A stretch of DNA of 36,039 nt from a virus: IMG/VR virus record IMGVR_UViG_3300025769_000033, positions 1 through 36,039 of that record; one strand, written 5' to 3'. This document shows, piece after piece, positions 1-7,461 of this stretch. A program made the translations under genes and the position numbers. The notes under the pieces are model-generated. The model searched no databases. It saw nothing but the letters and a program-made list of their open reading frames with translations, and had not been told where the DNA came from. Within the stretch, counting starts at the first letter, position 1. Each line of letters begins with the position of its first letter.

Positions 1-59
1 TTGTTGTTCGCCCCGGTGTCCTGCTTTTCCAGGCCGAGGATGGTCGTGGCGGTTGACAT
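1..59 (-). CDS. Tail fibre protein, 5' end (duplicate of the gene at 35093-35971)
   Basis: This is the first 59 bases of the 292-residue tail fibre gene, beginning MSTATTILGLEKQ, present twice because of the terminal overlap. The complete copy is at 35093-35971. It is not a separate gene. Confidence 0.9.
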   Translation of the reverse strand, partial: MSTATTILGLEKQDTGANN

Positions 60-127
60 TTTTTATCTCCAAACGACAACGGCGGCGGTGGATGCTGCCA
101 GGGCAGCGCCGATCAGAAGCTCGACAA
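1..127. repeat. Terminal overlap, copy 1 (circular contig junction)
   Basis: These 127 bases are identical to the last 127 bases of the window (35913-36039). The repeat begins inside one gene and ends inside the next, so joining the ends restores two intact genes. A length of exactly 127 is a common k-mer setting of short-read assemblers, so I read it as assembly overlap of a circular or circularly permuted genome rather than a biological terminal repeat. Confidence 0.95.
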
Positions 128-650
128 ACGGGGACGAGGGCGCGCGGCCCCTCTCATAAAAAAGCTTGCTTTCCAGCACCCAGCCCCAAGGCGCGCCCAG
201 CGCCAAGAGCGCCGTTGGCAGGGACAACCAGAAGTCGATGTAGCCAAAGCACACAGCGGCCGGGACGAACTGAGCGAAACGCATGTGCAGCCCGCAGAGA
301 TCTCGCGCAAACGAGGACTTCTCGCTCCAGACCAAGTCGCGCAGCCGGTGTCCGGTTTCGTCGTCCGGCTTGCGATCTCGCCCGAGATCCATTTGTCTGC
401 CCCAGCCATCCGCCTGGGCCGCGAAAAACGCGATAAAACCGAGGGCCAGCGCGACGGCGTCAGGCCAGTCGATGTTCGGCCAGAGCCCGGCGACGAAGGC
501 CAGTGTCATAAATAGCGGCGTCGCCAGGAGCGTCAGCCAGCGGGTCGTGCCGAGCCGTAGCGGCCAATGCTGTTGGCGGTATAGACTTCCTCCGCGATAG
601 GCCCATGTGATGCAGAGAGGAAGAGATAAAAGTAAGATTAAGAGTTCCAT
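63..650 (-). CDS. Hypothetical polytopic membrane protein (195 aa)
   Basis: I do not recognise this protein. About five hydrophobic segments are visible, near residues 1-18, 38-58, 63-80, 125-158 and 175-193, with a charged cytoplasmic-like loop between about 82 and 120 (GRDRKPDDETGHRLRD). It lies between the last adhesin gene and the tail fibre gene read across the contig junction, all on the same strand, so it is part of the late operon. A holin-like or superinfection-exclusion role is possible but nothing in the sequence decides it. The DNA around its start is unusually A+T-rich and shows no clear ribosome binding site. Its last 22 codons or so lie in the terminal overlap. Confidence 0.75.
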   Translation of the reverse strand: MELLILLLSLPLCITWAYRGGSLYRQQHWPLRLGTTRWLTLLATPLFMTLAFVAGLWPNIDWPDAVALALGFIAFFAAQADGWGRQMDLGRDRKPDDETGHRLRDLVWSEKSSFARDLCGLHMRFAQFVPAAVCFGYIDFWLSLPTALLALGAPWGWVLESKLFYERGRAPSSPFVELLIGAALAASTAAVVVWR

Positions 651-660
651 ATTGAGAATT

Positions 661-1014
661 TTATTGAGTTACCCAATTTTGTAGATCTTCATTCCAATAC
701 CAAAGTTCTCCGTCTTCTGGATATGGAACGGGAGCCTCCCAAAGACAGGTTTCCTCATTTAAAGTCCAAGAAGGGAAGAGCTGCGGCGGAATAAACGCAT
801 CTCGCTGCCGGTCGTAGGCATAGCCGATGCCAGCGTGGTTTTTACGCAGGGCAACGCCGCCATCCGGCGTGTCGCTGTTGGGCGCGTAATGCACCCCGCC
901 GCGCGTGTTGTAGCTCGTCTGGACCCACTCGCCAGGCTGCGCATCGACGAACTCCTGTTCAGCAACGATGACCTGGGTGACGACATCGTTCTCAATTTTC
1001 GCGAAATGGCTCAT
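661..1014 (-). CDS. Conserved marine-phage virion-associated protein (117 aa)
   Basis: The protein starts MSHFAKIENDVVTQVIVAEQ and carries a YNTRGGVHY block, an ALRKNHAGIGYAYD block and a C-terminal run rich in Trp and Glu (LNEETCLWEAP, ELWYWNEDLQNW). This pattern recurs in small proteins encoded near tail fibre genes of cyanophages and other marine phages, usually annotated as hypothetical or structural. Its ATG overlaps the stop of the upstream glycine-rich adhesin gene (ATGA), implying translational coupling. It is probably a minor tail component; the molecular role is unknown. Confidence 0.75.
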   Translation of the reverse strand: MSHFAKIENDVVTQVIVAEQEFVDAQPGEWVQTSYNTRGGVHYAPNSDTPDGGVALRKNHAGIGYAYDRQRDAFIPPQLFPSWTLNEETCLWEAPVPYPEDGELWYWNEDLQNWVTQ

Positions 1015-1988
1015 GCCGTGTAGCTCCCGGACGAATTATATTGCAGCACGGTGTAAGAGCCGTCTGTCGTGACGGTCGGGCTCCCGGTCGTCGTGCCGCT
1101 ATAGTCGCTCGTAAGCAGTCGCAAGATAACGACGCCAGAACCTCCTGCGCCCGCCGTGCCAGCGCTATACCCGCCGCCGCCGCCGCCGCCGCCGGTATTT
1201 GCCGTTCCCGCAGTACCATTCCCGCCATTTGTGCTGTTGCCAGCGCCGCCGCCGCCGGATCCGCCCGTTGCCTGTGAGCCATTATGATGGGCACCACCGC
1301 CACCGCCCGCGCGCGTAACCGACGACCCTGTGATGGTCGACGCGAGGCCTGCGCCGCCGTTCCCCGCGCCCGCCTCCCCGCTGGAGCCGTCCGCACTCGC
1401 GCCGCCGCCGCCGCCTTGTCGCCATACGTTTTCGCCGACAGAGTTGGCGTTACCTATTCCACCCGCCTTGCCCTGGTTTGCCGTTCCCGACCCGCCCGTA
1501 AACGACGACGAGTCGCCGCCTGCCGCACCGCCGCCCGACCCTCCGGTAAAGCCATTCTCACCATTGTTCCCAGTGCTATATCCGCCGCCATGACCACCGC
1601 CGACCGACGTCACTGTGGTCTGCCCTGTCGCCGCAATGCTGCTATCGGTGCCGTTTGTATCTGAGGCACCGCCAGCGCCGACCGTAACGGTGATTACCGT
1701 ACCTACATCAACCGCCCACGCTGTTTCTGCGGCAGAATTAGCGCCTGACGTTCCATATGTGTGGCGATAGCCGCCAGCCCCGCCGCCGCCGCCTAAACTG
1801 GCCGACCCCGCCCCCGCACCGCCGCCGCCCGCAATTACAAGATATTCAAGTGTGACCCCGACGATGGGCCATATGCCTTTGGCCTGGGCTTCCTGCGCCC
1901 CAGCGAGCGACCAGATCCCAGACGCGGCGGATGTTGTGGGTGTGTTGATCGGGCCAACGATCCCACCGTTTCCAGGCAACCGGCTCAT
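1011..1988 (-). CDS. Glycine-rich tail tip / adhesin protein (325 aa)
   Basis: The first ~40 residues (NGGIVGPINTPTTS, then a WSLAGAQEAQ block and GIWP) form a module shared with the neighbouring LamG-domain protein. From about residue 48 the rest is dominated by Gly-rich runs (GGGGAG, GGSGGG, GGGGGGGG) separated by short Ser, Thr and Asn segments, as in phage glycine-rich adhesins whose polyglycine-II bundles bind receptors. The C-terminus is VLQYNSSGSYTA. I infer that the N-terminal module docks the adhesin on the tail and the Gly-rich part contacts the cell. The start overlaps the TGA that ends the spacer downstream of the LamG gene, and the stop overlaps the next gene. Confidence 0.85.
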   Translation of the reverse strand: MSRLPGNGGIVGPINTPTTSAASGIWSLAGAQEAQAKGIWPIVGVTLEYLVIAGGGGAGAGSASLGGGGGAGGYRHTYGTSGANSAAETAWAVDVGTVITVTVGAGGASDTNGTDSSIAATGQTTVTSVGGGHGGGYSTGNNGENGFTGGSGGGAAGGDSSSFTGGSGTANQGKAGGIGNANSVGENVWRQGGGGGASADGSSGEAGAGNGGAGLASTITGSSVTRAGGGGGAHHNGSQATGGSGGGGAGNSTNGGNGTAGTANTGGGGGGGGYSAGTAGAGGSGVVILRLLTSDYSGTTTGSPTVTTDGSYTVLQYNSSGSYTA

Positions 1989-2035
1989 GCCGTGTAGCTC
2001 CCCGACGAATTATATTGCAGCACAGCGCACGAACC
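1985..2035 (-). repeat. Orphan copy of the adhesin C-terminal coding sequence
   Basis: The spacer between the LamG gene and the Gly-rich gene repeats the last ~40 bases of the Gly-rich gene (1011-1053) with few differences. Read on the minus strand it encodes VLQYNSSGSYTA followed by TGA, the exact C-terminus of the Gly-rich protein. It lies in frame with the LamG gene, directly after that gene's TGA. It looks like a recombination scar, or a C-terminal extension reachable only by stop-codon readthrough. Confidence 0.85.
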
Positions 2036-2770
2036 TCAGTTATCCGGGTACGCTTCAGTTGGTACGCTAATTGAAGTGCTGGCCGTGTTATACCGCGCGA
2101 CACCATCGGTCACCCGGATGTCGTCCAGGTATCCACGAAAGGGGTAATTGCTGACAGCCGAATGGAAACCAAAACTTGATGTTGCACTCGTGTCCGTAAA
2201 CCCCGCCGTTGCCGTGCCTACGCGGCTTCCGTTGAGCCACCACGCCCAAACCCCGCTTTCTCTCACGATCGCGAAATGATACCACTGGCCGGACGAAATA
2301 GTCGTGGTGATACGGGGCGTGAAAAGGCCGATGGTCGAGCCGTTGTTGTGGAAATTTATCCCGTCATTCCACGACGTGCTGCTTGAGTTTATCACAATGC
2401 CACCGTACCCCGCTGTGCCGTCCCAATAGACCCAGCCCTCGACCGTCCAGTCGGCTGACCCAAAGTCGAGGAGCGTAGAGGCGTAGTCCAGTTTTGTATT
2501 GTTAAACCGCCGCGAGCCGGACCCGTATTTTACAATGGTGGTCTCGCTTGTTGACGTGTTAGCCGTCGGCGAATAATTCCCCGAGGCGTCAGTTACGTCG
2601 CCGTCGAAATGCAACAGCAGCGTGACGTTGGCCCACTCAGGGTCCTCTCCTAGTATCGGCCAAATTCCCCCGCCCTGCGCTTCCTGGGCCTCGGCAAGGG
2701 ACCAAACACCAGACGCCTCAGAGGTGGTGGGCGTGTTCGCAGGCCCGACGATCCCGCCGTTCCCGGCCAT
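2036..2770 (-). CDS. LamG / concanavalin A-like lectin-fold tail adhesin (244 aa)
   Basis: After an N-terminal module shared with the Gly-rich adhesin (residues ~3-37), residues ~45-240 look like a LamG-type jelly roll: LLLHFDGDVTDASG at the start, then WTVEGWVYWDG, GQWYHFAIVRE, the WAWWLNGSRVGTAT strand and GYLDDIRVTDGVARY near the end. This fold binds glycans, so a receptor-binding role on the tail is likely. I place the start at 2770, where ATG overlaps the upstream stop as TAATG; the longer in-frame start would run into the upstream gene. The stop is followed in frame by the orphan C-terminal repeat at 1985-2035. Confidence 0.85.
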   Translation of the reverse strand: MAGNGGIVGPANTPTTSEASGVWSLAEAQEAQGGGIWPILGEDPEWANVTLLLHFDGDVTDASGNYSPTANTSTSETTIVKYGSGSRRFNNTKLDYASTLLDFGSADWTVEGWVYWDGTAGYGGIVINSSSTSWNDGINFHNNGSTIGLFTPRITTTISSGQWYHFAIVRESGVWAWWLNGSRVGTATAGFTDTSATSSFGFHSAVSNYPFRGYLDDIRVTDGVARYNTASTSISVPTEAYPDN

Positions 2771-3123
2771 TAGCTGATTTCCTCGAACGAGCAAACAGCC
2801 TCAAGGTCGCCAGTCGCATTTGCGGTTAGACGGAGGGCATCGCCCTCCAGCAGGTACAGCGGCTTGCTCAAAACATCCAGGCTGGCATCAGCGGGGACCA
2901 CGACCGTCTTGGCGATATGATAGGCGGTGCTTGACCGATAGAGATCGGCGGTTACCTCCGCGTTATTCGTCCCGTCGATATTCGAGACGATGAGCAGGTT
3001 GACCTTGTAAATTTTGCCGGACGCCGCCGAATTAGTGACGATGGCCGTCGCGCTCGTGCCGACCGCCTGGACGGCGGTGTTACCATTGATCGTCGCGACA
3101 TTTACAATATTGGGGTTAGCCAT
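2770..3123 (-). CDS. Conserved small virion/tail protein (117 aa)
   Basis: The sequence starts MANPNIVNVATINGNTA and continues with alternating beta-type segments (AIVTNSAASGKIYKVN, VTADLYRS, VVVPADASLDVLSKPLYLLEGDALRL). Proteins of this type are frequent in the tail fibre region of marine tailed phages, where they are small beta-rich structural proteins of unknown exact position. It is coupled to the downstream adhesin by TAATG and follows the Ala/Ser-rich tail fibre by 3 bases. Confidence 0.7.
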   Translation of the reverse strand: MANPNIVNVATINGNTAVQAVGTSATAIVTNSAASGKIYKVNLLIVSNIDGTNNAEVTADLYRSSTAYHIAKTVVVPADASLDVLSKPLYLLEGDALRLTANATGDLEAVCSFEEIS

Positions 3124-3126
3124 TTC

Positions 3127-3888
3127 CTAGCCTCCAAAAACGATCGCGAGCGCGATGCTTTTTCCGGCGGAAATGCCGCCGTTGTTGTCTACATATTGTT
3201 TCGTCGCAGCCTTTAGGGCCGCGTCAGGATCTCCAGCCAGCACTAGGTCGCCAGTCATCGTGCCGCCCGCCAGGGCGAGGTAGTCAGCCGCCGCAGCCGT
3301 CGCCATCGTGCCTAGCCCGAGGTTGGTGCGTGCCGCCGAGGCCGTGGAAGCGCCCGTGCCGCCATCAGCTAGCGCGAGATCGGTGATGCCCGAGATCGAC
3401 CCGCCCGTGATCGCCACCGAATTAGCCGCCTGCGTCGCCATCGTGTCCAGGCCGAGGTTTGTGCGCGAGGCCGACGCCGAGGAGACATCTGACAGGTTAT
3501 TCGCCGCCGTCAAAACGCCTGAGGCAGATATATATGCAGCGACCCAGGAGGAGCCGTTGTATACCTTCATCGCGTTCGCGACGGTGTCGAAATAGAGATC
3601 CCCCGTGTCCAGGCCAGTGGTCGGAGCGGTCGCTGACGCGCCGTGATACTGGCCCTGGAAAGTCGCCAGATCCGCTGCCGCCGCCGAGGCAGATGCCGCC
3701 GAGGCCGTCGCGCTTGTGGCCGAGGCCGTCGCCGAGGTGGCGCTGGCGGTGGCGCTAGTCGCGCTATTGGTGGCCGAGGTCGCCGCTGCCGTCGCGCTGT
3801 TGGCCGCGTTTGTCGCGCTGGTCGCCGCTTGATCGGCCAAGGACTGGCTGATGGCGCTCCCGCCGGAGATGTTTGTCCAGGTGGTCAT
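3127..3888 (-). CDS. Tail fibre with Ala/Ser/Thr-repeat stalk (253 aa)
   Basis: Residues ~20-75 are a low-complexity stalk of AT, NS and ATSA repeats, probably a trimeric coiled or fibrous shaft. Two segments typical of tail fibre C-terminal regions follow: LADGGTGASTASAARTNLG at about 180 and LAGGTMTGDLVL followed by AATKQYVD near 215-235. The LGLDTMATQAAN and LGLGTMATAAAA lines are internal repeats of the same fibre unit. It ends in TAG, showing that amber is a normal stop in this genome. The gene is coupled to the adaptor gene (ATGA overlap). It probably forms the main fibre to which the downstream adhesins attach. Confidence 0.85.
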   Translation of the reverse strand: MTTWTNISGGSAISQSLADQAATSATNAANSATAAATSATNSATSATASATSATASATSATASAASASAAAADLATFQGQYHGASATAPTTGLDTGDLYFDTVANAMKVYNGSSWVAAYISASGVLTAANNLSDVSSASASRTNLGLDTMATQAANSVAITGGSISGITDLALADGGTGASTASAARTNLGLGTMATAAAADYLALAGGTMTGDLVLAGDPDAALKAATKQYVDNNGGISAGKSIALAIVFGG

Positions 3889-4502
3889 ACGACATTCCCC
3901 CCAGGCGTCACGCGCAGGCTGCCGCCGGCATGCGTCGATGACTTGTTCGCGGTGTTGGCCACCCGCACGGCCTCGTCGAACAGGGCCTCGAAACGCTGCA
4001 ACGTCTTCGCGTCCATCAAATAGTTCTGCATCTCGACCAGCGAGCCGTAGAGGTAGACGCGCGGGAAGTCCGTCAGCACCGCGTTTTGCGTTTGGCTGTC
4101 CGACAAAGCCGGCACCTTTTGGTAGTAGCCGATCTCGACCGTCATCGACCCGCTCGGGGCCGGCATCAGGCGCAGCTGCGAGCCAACGATCGTGAACCCG
4201 CTCGGCTGGCCAGCGCCGCCGTAGGGAAACTGCTTGTCGAGCGCGATCGGGCTGTAATAGTCGAGCACGGTCGTCTTGCTGTTGGTCAGCTTGACCTCGC
4301 GAGCCTCGATCCAGTCATCAGGCAGATCCAGATACTCGGCGGCGTCCGTTGTGGCGCGCGCGACCATCTGGCGAACACGCAGCTTCGCGTTGATCCGCTC
4401 CTCGGCAAGCGCGATAAAGTCGGGGATCTGCGTCGTCAGATCAGTGCGGTTCCCCCACTCCGCGACGGCGGTCTTCAACTCTGCGTATGTCGAGATGGCC
4501 AT
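3885..4502 (-). CDS. Head-tail adaptor, SU10-adaptor type (205 aa)
   Basis: The N-terminus MAISTYAELKTAVAEWGNR is followed by IPDFIALAEERINAKLR, a helical pattern found in the adaptor (connector) proteins of SU10-like short-tailed phages that bind below the portal ring. A beta-rich central part (YLDLPDDWIEAREVKL, LRLMPAPSG) and a helical C-terminus (YLYGSLVEMQNYLMDAKTLQRFEALFDEAV) complete the family pattern. The length is usual for the family. Position after the capsid gene fits head completion. The assignment rests on recognition without a search. Confidence 0.75.
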   Translation of the reverse strand: MAISTYAELKTAVAEWGNRTDLTTQIPDFIALAEERINAKLRVRQMVARATTDAAEYLDLPDDWIEAREVKLTNSKTTVLDYYSPIALDKQFPYGGAGQPSGFTIVGSQLRLMPAPSGSMTVEIGYYQKVPALSDSQTQNAVLTDFPRVYLYGSLVEMQNYLMDAKTLQRFEALFDEAVRVANTANKSSTHAGGSLRVTPGGNVV

Positions 4503-4503
4503 G

Positions 4504-5169
4504 TTACGTCACCAATTGCAGCTTGGGCTTGTCAGGCTCGACGGCCTCGTCAGCGGCCAGGGTGTAGGAATAGGGGCCGATATGCTGGACATGACGGCTC
4601 AGATCGGCATCGCAGAACACCTTGACGCCTGCCTTGCGCAACTTGCGGCCAAACGTGACATCCTCGCCGTAGCAACGAGCATTCGTCGGCGGGATCGGCT
4701 CGAACGCGAAAAACGGCAGGTCGATCGCGTCATAGGCGCTCATCGAGACCAACATTAGGCCAAACCCCATATGCGCGACCTCGATCAGCCCCGTCGAGCC
4801 AGCGCTCAAAGGGCGCTCATCAAGCGTCAAAGCGGTCGGGCGAGCCTCGGGCTCCTTGCGGGCGTAATTGACCCCCACGACGTGCTTGCCGTGGTTCAGC
4901 AGCCTGTTCAGCGCGTCCTTGGGAAAGCGCATGTCGCTATCCACCCAGAGCATGTGCGTCGCGCCGTACTCGTAAGCCTCGGCGACCAGCTTGTGCCGGA
5001 TCTCGGGCAGGATCGAGCCCTGCGCCGCGATCAGCCGCGCCTCTTTGGCGAAGGGCGCGCTGGACGCCTCAAAGTGTTGCAACATCTCGGCGATCGAGAC
5101 CGCCGTTGCCGTGACCAAGTGGCCGGTGTTCGGGACCGCCACCAGGATCTTGATGCCCTGATCGTTCAT
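4504..5169 (-). CDS. Glycosyltransferase-like protein (221 aa)
   Basis: The N-terminus KILVAVPNTG, the central VDSDMRFP (a DxD-type motif that would hold the metal and nucleotide sugar) and the later GFGLMLVSM and CYGEDVTFGRKLRKAG segments follow the GT-A fold pattern seen in small phage GT2-like glycosyltransferases. It could modify a virion protein or a host surface glycan. It is unusual for this gene to sit between the adaptor and capsid genes in the head operon. Its ATG overlaps the stop of the upstream gene (TATGA), so it is expressed late with the head genes. The substrate cannot be predicted. Confidence 0.7.
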   Translation of the reverse strand: MNDQGIKILVAVPNTGHLVTATAVSIAEMLQHFEASSAPFAKEARLIAAQGSILPEIRHKLVAEAYEYGATHMLWVDSDMRFPKDALNRLLNHGKHVVGVNYARKEPEARPTALTLDERPLSAGSTGLIEVAHMGFGLMLVSMSAYDAIDLPFFAFEPIPPTNARCYGEDVTFGRKLRKAGVKVFCDADLSRHVQHIGPYSYTLAADEAVEPDKPKLQLVT

Positions 5170-5474
5170 AGTTGACCCTCCCAGACGCGGAAGTCGCGAT
5201 GATCTGGATCGTTGGCCCAGCGCTTCCAGGCGCGTCGGTCATTAAACCAGCCCTCCTGGAAGGATCGTTGCAGAACATCCTCGGGGATGATCGCAGCCAG
5301 CCGCATGTCCTTGTGCAACGGCTCGTGATCGTTCAGATCGCGCAGAGCCTTGGCGCTCTCGCGCAACGCGCCGGCATCGACCTCAACGCCGATGTGCAGG
5401 TCGTCGCCATCCACGATCGTGACATTGCGAGCTGTTGGCGAGAAAGCCTCGCGAAACGTCTGCTTGTGGGACAT
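5166..5474 (-). CDS. Conserved hypothetical phage protein (102 aa)
   Basis: I cannot name a family. A Asp-rich N-terminal half (VDGDDLHIGVEVDAG) leads to a C-terminal half rich in charged and aromatic residues (DVLQRSFQEGWFNDRRAWKRW, then HRDFRVWEGQL). A good ribosome binding site (TTTTGGAGC) lies 5 bases before its ATG, just beyond the terminator that follows the capsid gene. It is coupled to the glycosyltransferase-like gene downstream. A minor head or completion role is only inferred from position. Confidence 0.65.
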   Translation of the reverse strand: MSHKQTFREAFSPTARNVTIVDGDDLHIGVEVDAGALRESAKALRDLNDHEPLHKDMRLAAIIPEDVLQRSFQEGWFNDRRAWKRWANDPDHRDFRVWEGQL

Positions 5475-5492
5475 CGAAGCTCCAAAAGAAAC

Positions 5493-5518
5493 GGGGGCGG
5501 CAATGGCAAGCCGCCCCC
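5493..5518 (-). terminator. Hairpin terminator after the major capsid gene
   Basis: A 9-bp perfect stem, GGGGGCGGC against GCCGCCCCC, with an 8-nt loop is followed on the minus strand by GTTTCTTTT. It lies 39 bases past the capsid stop. It would cap most transcripts after the capsid gene and let a smaller fraction run into the tail genes, a usual way to overproduce capsid protein. Confidence 0.75.
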
Positions 5519-5556
5519 GCGGGGTCGGCGGGCTGGGAGAACCCGCCTCAACGCGC

Positions 5557-6498
5557 TTAGGACGTGGTCAGGTCAGCCACGACGCCATGAGCGGCCTCGT
5601 TGCGGACTTCGAGCGTCCACTCGGCGCGGAGGAAACGGCTCTCCGCATCGCCGGTCTTGGCAAGCTCCTCGACCGCGAAGGGCCGGAGGTAAGCGACAGC
5701 CGCGTATTCCGGCGAGAGCACGAACGCATCGCGAGCCCGCTGGAAGCGGTTGGCGATCACCTTGAGATCACCAAAGTCGGACGCGTAAAGCGACGCCGCA
5801 CCCTGGATGCGATCCTCGGCGATCATCTGACGCGCAGACGACCGACCCGTGAACCCGGACACGGTTTGCTTGTTGAAGCTCCCGACCGTCAGCAGTTCCG
5901 GCTCGCCGCCGTTGTCGAAGACCTGCTGCATGACGGACTTGAGCATGGCCTCGGTAAAGGCTCGCTGCGTGCCGTCAGTCGCACCAGCGGTCGCGGAAGC
6001 GGCATCAGCGCCACCCGTGCCACGGCTGTCATTGCTGGTGATCCACGAGCCGAGGCCACGGCTTTCGCGCGCGGTGGTCGCATTACCAGCATTGTAGCCC
6101 TGGTTCGCGGTGATGATGGTCTCCATGTCGCGCTTGATCTCGCGCGAGCGCTTGGCCAGCTGGTAGGCAAGCTCGGACGCCCGGCCCGCGTGGCTGACGG
6201 CGTCTTGAGTGCCGGTCACAGCCAGAGCCTTGTACGAGATCGTGCAATAGTTCTCGACCCGCGAAGTCGCCGTGGAAGCCTGCGCCGAAACGACGTCGCC
6301 TTCCAGCAGGACGTTGGCGGTGGTGTTAGCAGACAGGCTGTCCGTCTGCCATTCGTGCTTGACGGCGGTGGCCTTGGTCTGCGCGACCGATGAAAGGATC
6401 GGGGTGTCGACCGGCGAGATGTCGTAAATGCTGTCGACTAGGTCTTCCCGGTTGCCCACCGCCGAGTAGGTGGTGAAGGCGTTGGTGATGAGAGCCAT
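5557..6498 (-). CDS. Major capsid protein, SU10-type (313 aa)
   Basis: The opening NAFTTYSAVGNREDLVDSIYDISPVDTPILSS is the N-terminal pattern of the SU10/DUF5309 major capsid family, followed by the conserved HEWQTDSL, the DVVSAQAS region and SRVENYCTISYKALAVTGTQ. The C-terminal part (VIANRFQRARDAFVLSPEY, FAVEELAKTGDAESR, WTLEVRNEAAHG) also fits. Length is normal for this HK97-fold family. A perfect AGGAGG stands 5 bases before the ATG. The scaffold gene lies immediately upstream and a strong hairpin immediately downstream, consistent with the highest expression in the operon. Confidence 0.92.
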   Translation of the reverse strand: MALITNAFTTYSAVGNREDLVDSIYDISPVDTPILSSVAQTKATAVKHEWQTDSLSANTTANVLLEGDVVSAQASTATSRVENYCTISYKALAVTGTQDAVSHAGRASELAYQLAKRSREIKRDMETIITANQGYNAGNATTARESRGLGSWITSNDSRGTGGADAASATAGATDGTQRAFTEAMLKSVMQQVFDNGGEPELLTVGSFNKQTVSGFTGRSSARQMIAEDRIQGAASLYASDFGDLKVIANRFQRARDAFVLSPEYAAVAYLRPFAVEELAKTGDAESRFLRAEWTLEVRNEAAHGVVADLTTS

Positions 6499-6510
6499 GG
6501 TGGCCTCCTA

Positions 6511-7461
6511 TTAGACAAAGTTTCGGAAAACAGCAGCCGCGTCACGCATGCTGCCGGTCTTTCGAAGTCTTGATCTGGCCTCCTTATAGGCTCGCTTCTG
6601 CGCCCCATCCGGCTCAGCGCGGCCAGCCTGCGAGATCACCGGCGGCTTGCTTGCCACCCGCTTCGCAACATCTGGCGCGGCGCTTTGAGCGCGCACGGTC
6701 CTCAACGCATCAGCCGCCATTCGGATCTGGCGGTGGTCCCACCAATTCAACATCTCCTGGTCCCGGAACCCGTAATGACGCGCTACCTCTTGGATGTCGG
6801 CGGTGAACGCCTTGTAGCGGTCGGGGTCCTTCAGATCCGGGTGATGCTTGGTGAGCGCATTCCACTCGGTGTCCAGCAAACGCTGATGCAACTGTTGCGC
6901 CTCCGTTCGACGCTGGGTCACAACGCCATCGAGTTGCGCTTGTAGCTGCTGGCGATCCAGAAGCTCCTGGCTCCACGCGTCCTTCTGTGTCAGGTACTCG
7001 ATCACATCAGTCTCGCGCAGAGCAGGGTCCGGCTGCTCAGGCATCGGGCTCGACAGGTACGCTTGCACCTGCTGGACCCACTGATCCTGCGCTTGCCGCT
7101 CAGGGCTGTGCTGGCTTAGAGCCTGCATCTGTGCTTCGGTAAATGCCGGATCTACCGGCTGCTCGTCGCCGCCCGTATACGCTGCCTTCAACTGTGACAG
7201 CGGCACCTGCCGGATCTCGCCATTGACCTCGACCTCGAAGGACGGCTCAGCGGCGGCGGCTGGTTCGGGGGCTTCTTCAGCGTCTTCCAACGCTGCCTCG
7301 TCGCCGGCATCCGCCGGCTGTTCATCGCTTTCGAAGAAACGGCGCATTTCCTGCGCGGCCTCGTCGATCGTATCGAAAGGGCGTCGCTCGACAGTCGCCT
7401 CGTCCTCGACCGGGTCATCGACCAGATCGTTTTCGACCATCTCTGCGGTAGCGTCGCTCAT
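6511..7461 (-). CDS. Scaffolding protein (316 aa)
   Basis: The acidic N-terminal half (many Glu and Asp between residues 1 and 85, including EEAPEPAAAAEPSFEVEVNG) leads to a long helical Gln- and Glu-rich region (SQHSPERQAQDQWVQQVQ, SQELLDRQQLQAQLDG) and a basic C-terminal tail rich in Arg and Lys (KRAYKEARSRLRKTGSMRD). This acidic-coil-basic layout, and a position directly upstream of the capsid gene, are typical of phage scaffold proteins that bind capsid with a basic C-terminus. No protease motif is visible in it. Confidence 0.85.
   Translation of the reverse strand: MSDATAEMVENDLVDDPVEDEATVERRPFDTIDEAAQEMRRFFESDEQPADAGDEAALEDAEEAPEPAAAAEPSFEVEVNGEIRQVPLSQLKAAYTGGDEQPVDPAFTEAQMQALSQHSPERQAQDQWVQQVQAYLSSPMPEQPDPALRETDVIEYLTQKDAWSQELLDRQQLQAQLDGVVTQRRTEAQQLHQRLLDTEWNALTKHHPDLKDPDRYKAFTADIQEVARHYGFRDQEMLNWWDHRQIRMAADALRTVRAQSAAPDVAKRVASKPPVISQAGRAEPDGAQKRAYKEARSRLRKTGSMRDAAAVFRNFV

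Noticed and set aside
1284-1664. Plus-strand ORFs opposite the Gly-rich adhesin
   Set aside because: The Pro/Ala/Arg-rich composition is the complement of glycine codons; no independent signals.
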